This document shows positions 1 through 5,838 of a stretch of 6,452 nt of DNA, piece after piece. Below the pieces are notes generated by a model. The model was not told the origin of the DNA. It saw nothing but the letters and a program-made list of their open reading frames with translations, and did not search any database. Every line of letters begins with the position of its first letter. The first letter of the stretch is position 1. A program made the translations under genes and the position numbers. Source of the stretch: Dehalococcoidia bacterium (GTDB lineage: Bacteria > Chloroflexota > Dehalococcoidia > Plut-88900); the NCBI GenBank assembly GCA_012270635.1, contig JAAXHX010000110.1, positions 1 through 6,452 of the forward strand, written 5' to 3'.

Positions 1-177
1 AGCAGTCCCGTCGACGGCCTGGGCGCGATGGTCGGAGCCTGGCGTTGCGACGAGAAGGCCCGGAGGCTGGGAGCGCCGATGACCGACTTGCCCCTGATGC
101 ACGAGATTGTCCGTTACAACGAGGTGGACTGCAAGGTGATGATGGAGATTGTTCGCTACCTTAGGGAGAACCACTAA
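1..177 (+). CDS. 3' end of a putative RNase H-fold (DEDDy-type) 3'-5' exonuclease, partial
   Basis: Frame 1 is open from the first base and ends at TAA (175-177), giving the last 58 residues of a protein whose start lies outside the window. The tail contains YNEVDCKVMMEIVRYLREN. The Y-x3-D spacing inside a helix, followed by a short basic C-terminus, is what the Exo III motif of DEDDy exonucleases looks like in the RNase_H_2 / RecB-like predicted nuclease group. If so, the enzyme would act in the cytoplasm on nucleic acid 3' ends using two metal ions. The Asp-rich Exo I and II motifs would be upstream and cannot be checked, so the assignment rests on one motif. That the reading frame is real is well supported by GC-rich third positions and sensible composition; the family is much less certain. 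No terminator-like hairpin with a T-tract follows the stop. Confidence 0.55.
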   Translation, partial: SSPVDGLGAMVGAWRCDEKARRLGAPMTDLPLMHEIVRYNEVDCKVMMEIVRYLRENH

Positions 178-370
178 GAGCAGGCTCAATTCAGGGCGCT
201 ACAACGTTAGCTTCCAACGAAACATTCGCAGTAAGATACGTGTAGACCCAGCATCGGCTTGTCCATCTCGTGGACTTGGGTGATCCAGCACGACCAGTTG
301 TGAGATAGGGGGATGAAGCGCTTCAGACCGTCATGGGTTAGCAGGCTGGTGCCGGGGTGGGGGTCCCGGA

Positions 371-377
371 AGAGGAG
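371..377 (+). promoter_or_regulatory. Shine-Dalgarno site that favours the ATG at 385
   Basis: AGAGGAG lies 7 bases before the ATG at 385. The upstream in-frame ATG at 313 has only a G-run touching it, and the downstream ATG at 421 has AGGG only one base away, so this site decides the preferred start of the hypothetical gene. Confidence 0.55.
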
Positions 378-384
378 CGCCCGC

Positions 385-1185
385 ATGTCCAGCTTGGGGA
401 TACTCTCTTCCCAAGAGGGCATGCCCGCCCCGCAGACGAAACTCGCGCCCGACGGCGTGGAGTTCTCCGAGGATGTGTCGGGGGCCGGGTGGGTGGAGGA
501 AAGCCTGTCGAACTTCGGGACGCTGCGCTCCTTGCTCCCCGACGGCTTTCCGGCATACGCCCGGATATTTCACCCGGCCTACCTGGGCAACAGCGCCGAT
601 CAGCCGGTCCGTTGGTCTACGGTGGCTTCGTGGACGGGACGGACCGTCCATCCCTTGATGCAGTTCGAACGCATTGCAGGTCTGAGTGAAGACCCTAGCC
701 TCATGTACAAAGACCCGCCTTGGGGCTCCCTTCCACGGACCGGTTCCATTCCCGAAGCGGAGTGCCGTGCCCTGGTAGAGACGCTCAGGGGCTTCACCTC
801 GACTCCCGGCAGATACTTCTTCTGCCTTTGGGAAGGCTACGGAAACATCGACACCCGTCTCTACAAGGCCAAGGCCAGGGTGAGAGCTCCGGGGCGAGAC
901 TATTTGCTATTCCGCGGCCCCATAGATGCCGTCATGGCCTTCCTTACGGGAGACGGGCCTTTCTGGGGGCGCTCGCCGAACATCTGGTGGCCGGAGGACC
1001 GGGCCTGGTGCGTGGCAACGGACATCGATCTGTTCGACACCTACGTCGGCGGCAGCCAGGCGTGCATCGAGGCGGTCCTGGGCAACCCGGACCTGGAAGC
1101 GCTTCCCACAACCCTCGATGTCCGTGTGGACCTCGGCGCCGACACCGTCAATGGGCCGGAAGCACCCGAAGGCGACGGTGGGTAA
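385..1185 (+). CDS. Conserved hypothetical protein with Trp-rich motifs (function unknown)
   Basis: A 266-residue protein from the ATG at 385, which has a good SD; in-frame ATGs at 313 (290 residues) and 421 (254 residues) are alternatives. I recognise the general pattern from uncharacterised actinobacterial and related proteins but know no function. Conserved-looking blocks in order are GFPAYARIFHPA (54-65), RWSTVASWTGRTVHPLMQF (76-94), FFCLWEGYG (145-153), YLLFRGP (173-179) and SPNIWWPEDRAWCVATDIDL (197-216) followed by DTYVGGS. The density of Trp, Tyr and Phe in short motifs suggests a compact globular domain with a conserved surface or pocket. There is no signal peptide, membrane segment or recognisable catalytic motif, so it is probably cytoplasmic. 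It converges on the serine protease gene, with 35 bp between the stops and no clear terminator. The first 36 residues before Met-37 of the long form look unlike protein core and may be untranslated. Confidence 0.85.
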   Translation: MSSLGILSSQEGMPAPQTKLAPDGVEFSEDVSGAGWVEESLSNFGTLRSLLPDGFPAYARIFHPAYLGNSADQPVRWSTVASWTGRTVHPLMQFERIAGLSEDPSLMYKDPPWGSLPRTGSIPEAECRALVETLRGFTSTPGRYFFCLWEGYGNIDTRLYKAKARVRAPGRDYLLFRGPIDAVMAFLTGDGPFWGRSPNIWWPEDRAWCVATDIDLFDTYVGGSQACIEAVLGNPDLEALPTTLDVRVDLGADTVNGPEAPEGDGG

Positions 1186-1220
1186 GCAATCGTCTCCAGC
1201 CCTGTAACAGCTAGATATTG

Positions 1221-2069
1221 CTAGTCTTTAGGCACTGGCTTGCTCTGGCGCAGTTTGCCGATTGCCGACTTTACGGTCTCGTATATTTGGTCCTGGGGGA
1301 CCACGACGCCCAGCCCCGAGTTCTCCTCGAAGATCATTCTCGGGCGGTCGGTCTGGGTGCTGATGGCGACTTCACGATAGGGCAGATAGCTGGAGACCAT
1401 GCCGATCAGGCCGCACCTGTCGTTAGGTTTTGTGCCCTCTACGGAGACGGTCTCGGGCTTGAGGAGGACGGGACCGCCGCTGTTGCCGGGGAAGACCGAG
1501 GCGTCGATCAGGAACGTGTTCGCATCGCCCCTTATCCAGTCCCGGGCCCGGGCGATGACCCCCTGTCGGACTATCGCATAGTTCCTCTCGTCTCCCGCCT
1601 GACCCAGGGGAAATCCCAAGACGAATACCCCGTCTCCCTCGCTGACGTCGATTTTACGAAGCTGCTCGACGGTGAAGGCGTGAACATCGGAGGGGAAGAA
1701 AAAGAACTCGATGCCGTCCGCCTGCAGCCTGTCGGCATTGAGTTGCAGGACTGCAATGTCCGCCTCCTTGTGGGTGGTCCACGATACTGAGCCATCGGGC
1801 TCTTTCAGGGGCAGCGGGTATGTACGGGAAACGGCGCCCGTGGGCCGGTTGAAGCGAGCGTGAAGCGTTGCCCCGCGTTCACTCGCTTTGGCGACGACGT
1901 GACGATTGGTCACGAGGAACGTCCAATAGGTCGCCGACCCCCTGTCGTTCAGCTGGCCGGTCGGATATCCGTACATGAACCCCGTCCCGATGAATTGGAT
2001 GCTCTCGTCCTGGGATTGAACGCCCAGGGCAACTACGGAATCGAGAAACGAGGGTGGAATCAAGGCCAT
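1221..2069 (-). CDS. Trypsin-like serine protease (Trypsin_2 type), probably cytoplasmic
   Basis: 282 residues, complete. It is a chymotrypsin-fold endopeptidase with an apparently intact triad: His57 in LVTNRHVV, Asp104 in EADIAVLQL, and Ser197 in FPGNSGGPV. The oxyanion-hole GNSGGP motif is canonical. The N-terminus (SVVALGV, then GTGF at about residues 28-31) begins the first barrel directly, as in the Trypsin_2 family; there is no signal peptide, lipobox, transmembrane helix or PDZ domain, which separates it from DegP/HtrA proteases. That implies action in the cytoplasm or export by an unusual route. The start is supported by AGGTGA just upstream and by a perfect TATAAT about 40 bases upstream. 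The gene diverges from the collagen/Cache lipoprotein and converges on the Trp-rich hypothetical gene. Substrate is unknown; a housekeeping, stress or defence role cannot be told apart from the sequence. Confidence 0.93.
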   Translation of the reverse strand: MALIPPSFLDSVVALGVQSQDESIQFIGTGFMYGYPTGQLNDRGSATYWTFLVTNRHVVAKASERGATLHARFNRPTGAVSRTYPLPLKEPDGSVSWTTHKEADIAVLQLNADRLQADGIEFFFFPSDVHAFTVEQLRKIDVSEGDGVFVLGFPLGQAGDERNYAIVRQGVIARARDWIRGDANTFLIDASVFPGNSGGPVLLKPETVSVEGTKPNDRCGLIGMVSSYLPYREVAISTQTDRPRMIFEENSGLGVVVPQDQIYETVKSAIGKLRQSKPVPKD

Positions 2070-2073
2070 GGCG

Positions 2074-2079
2074 TCACCT
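2074..2079 (-). promoter_or_regulatory. Shine-Dalgarno site of the serine protease gene
   Basis: On the minus strand this reads AGGTGA, four bases before the ATG at 2069. It fixes the start of the protease and shows that the preceding leader is short. Confidence 0.6.
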
Positions 2080-2111
2080 GCATTCGACTTATATCCAAAC
2101 GGCCCAATACG

Positions 2112-2117
2112 ATTATA
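2112..2117 (-). promoter_or_regulatory. -10 hexamer of the leftward promoter (serine protease)
   Basis: The minus strand reads a perfect TATAAT in an otherwise GC-rich region. It would start transcription near 2105 and give a leader of about 35 bases containing the AGGTGA SD. No good -35 box lies at 16-18 bp (the bases at 2135-2140 read CCTGCT on this strand), so the promoter may be weak or need an activator. Confidence 0.5.
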
Positions 2118-2172
2118 CCTTCGATGGGGTGCGGAGCAGGGCGAAGAGAAAGCGGTTACCCGACTCCCGGTA

Positions 2173-2192
2173 CTGTACGATATAATCTACAG
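2173..2192 (+). promoter_or_regulatory. Inverted repeat flanking the rightward -10 box (possible operator)
   Basis: CTGTA (2173-2177) and TACAG (2188-2192) form an inverted repeat with a 10-base spacer that contains the TATAAT. A repressor dimer bound here would block the promoter. The CTGT...ACAG ends resemble a LexA box of proteobacterial type, but the spacing (12 between CTGT and ACAG rather than 8) does not fit, so I do not assign a regulator. Confidence 0.3.
2181..2186 (+). promoter_or_regulatory. -10 hexamer of the rightward promoter (collagen/Cache lipoprotein)
   Basis: A perfect TATAAT, 86 bases before the lipoprotein start codon. The predicted transcription start near 2193 gives a leader of about 80 bases. 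The best -35 candidate, TTACCC at 2156-2161 with a 19-base spacer, is poor. An AGCGCGCT palindrome (2191-2198) covers the predicted start point. Confidence 0.5.
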
Positions 2193-2212
2193 CGCGCTGA
2201 AAACAATCGCAC

Positions 2213-2244
2213 GCGACACCTCATCTCGGGGTTGAGGTGTGCGC
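2213..2244 (+). promoter_or_regulatory. Hairpin in the 5' leader of the collagen/Cache lipoprotein mRNA
   Basis: ACACCTCA (2216-2223) pairs perfectly with TGAGGTGT (2233-2240) around a 9-base loop. Three more pairs (2213-2215 with 2242-2244) can form after a one-base bulge. There is no T-tract after it, so it is not a standard terminator; it lies 16 bases before the SD and could affect mRNA stability or ribosome access. Confidence 0.4.
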
Positions 2245-2260
2245 CGGTGAATATACGAAC

Positions 2261-2267
2261 AGGATGA
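2261..2267 (+). promoter_or_regulatory. Shine-Dalgarno site of the collagen/Cache lipoprotein
   Basis: AGGATGA ends five bases before the ATG at 2273. It places the start directly before a short Arg-containing n-region and hydrophobic core, as expected for a lipoprotein signal peptide. Confidence 0.5.
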
Positions 2268-2272
2268 TTTAG

Positions 2273-4144
2273 ATGCGTACCTTGATTGCAGTGATACTGG
2301 TTATCGCCCTTGCGCTGACGGCTGTGGCGTGCCAGGGGGACGTCGGGCCTGCGGGAGAGCAAGGGCCCGCCGGAGAACTAGGGCCTGCCGGGGAGCAGGG
2401 CCCCGTTGGTCAGGAAGGGCTAGTTGGACCTGCCGGGCCTGCGGGAGAGCAGGGCCCCGCGGGAGAGCGTGGACCTGCAGGATCTGCCGGAGAACGGGGA
2501 CCCGCCGGAGAGCAGGGGCCTGTCGGGCCAGCAGGGGAACCGGGGCCTGCCGGGGAGCAGGGGCCCAGCGCAGAGCAGGCCCCCATGGACGAACCCGAGA
2601 AGCACGATGTGGTCGAATACACCAAGTTCTTTGTGAGCAAAGCCATCGACAAATACAAGGCTGAAGGGTTGGAGGCGACAGTCGACTACTACAACACACC
2701 GGAGAGCATAGACGGGCAGTGGTATGTGTTCATCGTGGACCAAGACGACACGGGGCTGGCCCACGCCGCCAACCCCGCCCTTGTGGGCCAGGTTGCGTCG
2801 GCGGTTGTCGGGCCCAACGGGTATCCCACGGGCAAGGCGGTGGCGGCGGTAGCCGACGAGGACGGCGAATGGTTCAGGTACACCTACCTCAACCCGGCCA
2901 CCGGGCGCGTGGAGACGAAGCACTCGTGGATAGTAAAATACGATGGGCTGACCTTCGGGACGGGGTGGTACGAGCCCGGGCCCAGCAAGGCCGACAACCC
3001 GACCTACACCCAGGCCTTCGTGCAGCAGGCGATCAACCTGTACGACGCCGTCGGTCTGGACGATACCGTCGCTTACTACAACACGCCGGAGAGCGTGGAC
3101 GGCCAGTGGTACGCGTTCATCATCGACCAAGACGGCACGATACTAGCCCACGCTGCCAATCCCGACCTGGTGGGCACGCCCACGTCCGAGGTGGTCGGGC
3201 CCAACGGGTATCCCGCCGGCAAGGCCGTGGCGGCGGCCCCCGACGAAGACGGCGAATGGTTCAGCTACACGTTCCCCAACCCGGCCACCGGCGGCGTCGA
3301 CGCGAAGCACTCGTGGCTGGTGGAATACGACGGGCTGACCTTCGGGTCGGGATGGTACGAGCCCGGACCGAGCAAGGCCGACAACCCGGCCTACACCCAG
3401 GCCATCGTACAGCAGGCGATAAACCTGTACGACGCCGTCGGTCTGGAGGATACGGTCGCCTATTACAACACCCCGGAGAGCGTGGACGGGCAGTGGTACG
3501 TGTTCATTCTGGGTGAGAATGACGTGGCATTGGCCCACGCTGCCAATCCCGACCTGGTGGGGCGTTCCGCCGCAGAGGTTGTTGGGCCGAACGGGTATCC
3601 CGCTGGCGAGGCGGTGGCGACGGTGGCCGATGAAGACGGCGAGTGGTTCACCTATACCTTTGCCAACCCGTCCACCGGAGTCGTGGAGGCGAAGCACTCT
3701 TGGACCGTGGAATACGACGGGCTGACCTTCGGGTCGGGATGGTATGAGGCCGGGCCCAGCAAGGCCGACAACCCGGCCTACACCCAGGCCTTCGTCCAGC
3801 GGGCGATAAACCTGTACGACGCCCTGGGCCTCCAGGCAACCATCTCTTACTACAACTCCCAGGAGAGCGTGGACGGACAGTGGTACGTGTTCATCATAAA
3901 CGAGGACGGCTACACGATATCCAGCTACAACGAGTCATTGCGATTTCGGGAGCCGAGCGAACGCGTTGACTCCACGGGGCACTTCTACGGAGACGACCTG
4001 TTGTCCGCCACGGAGGCAGGCCGCTGGGTTAACTACGTGATAGTCAACCCCGAGTCGGGGGGCGAGCAGCGGAAACATACATGGGCGGTGCGCCACGACG
4101 TGCTGATATTTGGCTCGGGGTGGTACGAGCCCATTGACGGGTAG
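2273..4144 (+). CDS. Lipoprotein with collagen-like stalk and four tandem Cache-like modules
   Basis: 623 residues, complete. Residues 1-19 are a signal peptide (MRT, then a hydrophobic core) ending at a lipobox-like AVAC, so Cys20 should be lipidated and the rest sit outside the membrane. Residues 22-99 are 26 uninterrupted Gly-X-Y triplets, mostly GPA, GEQ and GER, able to form a collagen-like trimer. Four modules follow, starting at Tyr116, Tyr245, Tyr374 and Tyr503. Each has a start helix (AINLYDAVG), YYN, then DGQWYVFI, an AHAANPxLVG segment, VVGPNGYP, DGEWFxYTFxNP, KHSW and FGSGWYE. That order matches single Cache (sCache_2-like) ligand-binding domains of bacterial sensors, but here no transmembrane helix, HAMP, kinase or methyl-accepting domain follows. 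The protein therefore probably binds ligand or mediates contact rather than signalling directly. Ligand unknown. It has its own promoter, diverging from the serine protease. Confidence 0.9.
   Translation: MRTLIAVILVIALALTAVACQGDVGPAGEQGPAGELGPAGEQGPVGQEGLVGPAGPAGEQGPAGERGPAGSAGERGPAGEQGPVGPAGEPGPAGEQGPSAEQAPMDEPEKHDVVEYTKFFVSKAIDKYKAEGLEATVDYYNTPESIDGQWYVFIVDQDDTGLAHAANPALVGQVASAVVGPNGYPTGKAVAAVADEDGEWFRYTYLNPATGRVETKHSWIVKYDGLTFGTGWYEPGPSKADNPTYTQAFVQQAINLYDAVGLDDTVAYYNTPESVDGQWYAFIIDQDGTILAHAANPDLVGTPTSEVVGPNGYPAGKAVAAAPDEDGEWFSYTFPNPATGGVDAKHSWLVEYDGLTFGSGWYEPGPSKADNPAYTQAIVQQAINLYDAVGLEDTVAYYNTPESVDGQWYVFILGENDVALAHAANPDLVGRSAAEVVGPNGYPAGEAVATVADEDGEWFTYTFANPSTGVVEAKHSWTVEYDGLTFGSGWYEAGPSKADNPAYTQAFVQRAINLYDALGLQATISYYNSQESVDGQWYVFIINEDGYTISSYNESLRFREPSERVDSTGHFYGDDLLSATEAGRWVNYVIVNPESGGEQRKHTWAVRHDVLIFGSGWYEPIDG
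2336..2569 (+). repeat. Collagen-like Gly-X-Y coding repeat (26 triplets)
   Basis: Nine-base-scale repeats encode Gly at every third residue from Gly22 to Gly97 without one interruption. The frequent Pro at X and the Glu/Arg pairs (GEQ, GER) are typical of bacterial collagens, which lack hydroxyproline and use charge pairs for stability. The DNA is GC-rich and internally repetitive, so copy number may vary between strains. Confidence 0.9.
2618..4129 (+). repeat. Four tandem 387-bp units encoding the Cache-like modules
   Basis: Units start at 2618, 3005, 3392 and 3779, spaced exactly 387 bp (129 residues), linker PGPSKADNP included. Units 2 and 3 agree at about four fifths of residues by eye and share long identical DNA stretches, which suggests recent duplication or gene conversion. 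Unit 1 is somewhat more distant. Unit 4 is the most divergent in its middle and is a little shorter, ending at the terminal GSGWYEP. Confidence 0.9.
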
Positions 4145-4312
4145 CGCGAGCAGGTAGAAGCCACACGCGGCTATTGCCGGGGCCACAAATCAACGACGAC
4201 AGGGGCACTGTTCGGGAAGGGCACGCCGCGGCGCTTGGTTGCGACGGTTCGGGCTGGGGGTTCGGGACGGAGCCTGCAACCCTATCCCCCCTAAACCCGA
4301 CCTCTCCACCCC
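4145..4312. other. Gap between the two lipoprotein genes; no clear promoter or terminator
   Basis: A weak broken stem (GCC 4160-4162 with GGC 4181-4183, CGGC 4168-4171 with GCCG 4176-4179) lies 15 bases after the Cache gene stop but has no T-tract. A CGCCGCGGCG palindrome occupies 4224-4233. I see no convincing -10/-35 pair, so it is open whether the peptidase gene is transcribed by readthrough. An in-frame TAA at 4292-4294 sets the upstream limit for the peptidase start. Confidence 0.4.
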
Positions 4313-5785
4313 GTGATGCCCACCAAGACAGACGTGTGCCCTCTTTTCTTGGCTGTGAGTAAGCCGAACACCCGAGACCCGTTGCTTCGCCTCTTCCACA
4401 GACGGTCACCTTTTCCCGAACGTGCGGCAAAACTTGCCTGGCCGGCATTGATCGCCCTGGTGGCCATTGTCACGGTGGCGGGGTGTGGCGGAGGTACGGA
4501 GGCAGCGACGGCCACTCCGGTTTCGACCCCGGAGCATACGCCGACTCTCGTCCCGACGCCGGACCCCCTGGCCGCCAAGGTCTGGGACACGGCGGTGATG
4601 CTGGCCGAGAGGATGAGTCCGAGGGAGAGCGGTACGGAGGAGGAGCTCCGGGCAGCGGAGTTTTTCTCGGGGAGGTTCTCAGGGTGGGGGTATGAGGTCT
4701 CACTGCAGGAGTTCGTCGCTGTAGAGGTGACTGCCGCCACACGCCTCGGAGTCCGGGACCGGGAGTGGCTATGGATTGACGAGTCCTTCTTTCCCGACCA
4801 CTGGCAGGACGGGAAGGCGCTAATTTTTGCTCTCCCGCTGGACCCATCGTCCCGTGCTGCGGAGGCGTATTCGGTGACGGGAGAGCTGGAATACGCGGGC
4901 CTGGGCGCCGAGCAGGACATGGAAGGGGTGGACCTGACGGACAGGATCGCTCTGATAGAGGGAGGAGGCGGGATCACGCTGCGGGAGAAGGTGGAGCAGG
5001 CCTGGGAAGCAGGCGCAGCGGCGGCGGTGATATTCAACGAGAAGCAGAACGGCGGGCCGACTTGGGAGAGGATATACCAAGAGACGAGTATTCCGGCCAT
5101 CGGGGTGGGGAATCGGGAGGGGCGGGAGCTGGTTAGTATGTTGGGAAAAGGGTCTAATCTCGAAGTGGAGGTGCTCAAGGCGCCGTTGTCGCCTCAACCA
5201 TCGCGGAACGTCATCGCCCAGATAAATAACGACATGGAAGATGATGAGACGTTGATAGTCGGGGCGCACTACGACACCACACCCGACTCCCCGGGGGCCA
5301 ACGACAACGGCAGCGGGGTGGCGGTGGCCATGGTGGTGGCGGAAGAGCTGGCCGACGACGACCTCCCCTTCGACCTGAGGTTCGTGCTGTTCGGGTCGGA
5401 GGAGACGGGGCTCAACGGGAGCTTCGCGTACGTCGGGGGGTTGGGGGAAAGGGAGACGGATCACATACTGGCGATGATCAACCTGGACGTGGTCGGGGCG
5501 GGGGATTTGACGGGCATCGTGTCGGAGGGATTGGTGGACCTGACATTGGAGACGGCACGAGAGATAGACATGGAACTGGACATCGTGGACCTGCCCGCAG
5601 GCTATGGCGCCGACCACCTGCCGTTCCTGATCGCGGGCATCGATACGATATTCCTCTTCGCCGACGACGTGACCTACATCAACTCCCCCCTGGACACACT
5701 GGAGCATCTGGAGACTGAACCTCTGGCGCAGGCAGCGGAATTTACTCTGGCGATAATCGAACGGTTGGCAGAACGGGAGGGTTGA
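4313..5785 (+). CDS. Lipoprotein M28-family metallopeptidase with PA domain
   Basis: Up to 490 residues. A hydrophobic segment (about 41-57) ends in the lipobox VAGC, so Cys58 is probably lipidated, followed by a Thr/Pro-rich linker (62-85). A protease-associated (PA) domain lies at about 190-285 and the M28 catalytic domain at about 298-488. Expected zinc ligands and base are His319 (GAHYDT), Asp331 (GANDNGSG), Glu363/Glu364 (GSEETGLNGS) and Asp392 (NLDVVG). The last ligand is normally the His of a Y-I-H-x-P-x-D-T motif, but here the residue is Asn457 (TYINSPLDTLEHL). Members remove N-terminal amino acids or dipeptides from peptides outside the cell. The start is uncertain: the GTG at 4313 and ATG at 4316 have no SD and give an unusually long n-region; in-frame GTG 4355, TTG 4382 and TTG 4433 are alternatives. 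It lies 168 bp downstream of the Cache lipoprotein, same strand. Confidence 0.9.
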   Translation: MMPTKTDVCPLFLAVSKPNTRDPLLRLFHRRSPFPERAAKLAWPALIALVAIVTVAGCGGGTEAATATPVSTPEHTPTLVPTPDPLAAKVWDTAVMLAERMSPRESGTEEELRAAEFFSGRFSGWGYEVSLQEFVAVEVTAATRLGVRDREWLWIDESFFPDHWQDGKALIFALPLDPSSRAAEAYSVTGELEYAGLGAEQDMEGVDLTDRIALIEGGGGITLREKVEQAWEAGAAAAVIFNEKQNGGPTWERIYQETSIPAIGVGNREGRELVSMLGKGSNLEVEVLKAPLSPQPSRNVIAQINNDMEDDETLIVGAHYDTTPDSPGANDNGSGVAVAMVVAEELADDDLPFDLRFVLFGSEETGLNGSFAYVGGLGERETDHILAMINLDVVGAGDLTGIVSEGLVDLTLETAREIDMELDIVDLPAGYGADHLPFLIAGIDTIFLFADDVTYINSPLDTLEHLETEPLAQAAEFTLAIIERLAEREG

Positions 5786-5803
5786 CAGGGCGAGAAATTA
5801 GAT

Positions 5804-5838
5804 GGGGATCGGGGGTTATCACGGGAGACGGGGGTGGG
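5804..5838 (+). other. G-quadruplex motif upstream of the GPP34 gene
   Basis: Five G-runs of three or more (5804-5807, 5811-5815, 5823-5825, 5830-5834, 5836-5838) are separated by loops of 3, 7, 4 and 1 bases, which meets the usual G3+N1-7 definition. It sits on the coding strand and overlaps the proposed promoter spacer. Confidence 0.5.

Noticed and set aside
207..422. Minus-strand open frame of 71 codons, with an internal ATG giving 59 residues (MRALLFRDPHPGT...)
   Set aside because: Its composition is protein-like and it could be a gene remnant, but it has no SD, overlaps the SD and start of the gene at 385, and matches no family I recognise.
1186..1220. Bidirectional terminator between the convergent genes
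   Set aside because: Only a short CTAG-N6-CTAG symmetry is present, with no stable GC stem or T-tracts.
1218..1790. Plus-strand open frame of 190 codons opposite the serine protease
   Set aside because: It is entirely antisense to a protease with intact catalytic motifs and has no SD or recognisable domain; typical of GC-rich antisense frames.
2173..2192. LexA (SOS) box
   Set aside because: CTGT and ACAG are 12 bases apart rather than 8 and no SOS gene is nearby.
2420..3130. Minus-strand open frame of 236 codons across the collagen and first Cache modules
   Set aside because: It mirrors the repeats of the plus-strand gene and has no independent features.
2618..4129. CRISPR-like or mobile repeat array
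   Set aside because: The repeats are 387 bp, in frame and encode protein modules; there are no spacers, terminal inverted repeats or transposase.
4291..5178. Minus-strand open frame of 295 codons rich in Ser
   Set aside because: Antisense shadow of the M28 lipoprotein; its Ser-rich low-complexity sequence is what GC-rich reverse strands give.
4820..5707. Minus-strand open frame of 295 codons rich in His, Arg and Val
   Set aside because: Antisense to the PA and catalytic domains of the M28 peptidase; no start signal or domain.
5782..5787. Perfect TTGACA overlapping the stop codon of the M28 gene
   Set aside because: No acceptable -10 lies 16-18 bp downstream; the TTATCA/TAGAAT pair further on is a better promoter.
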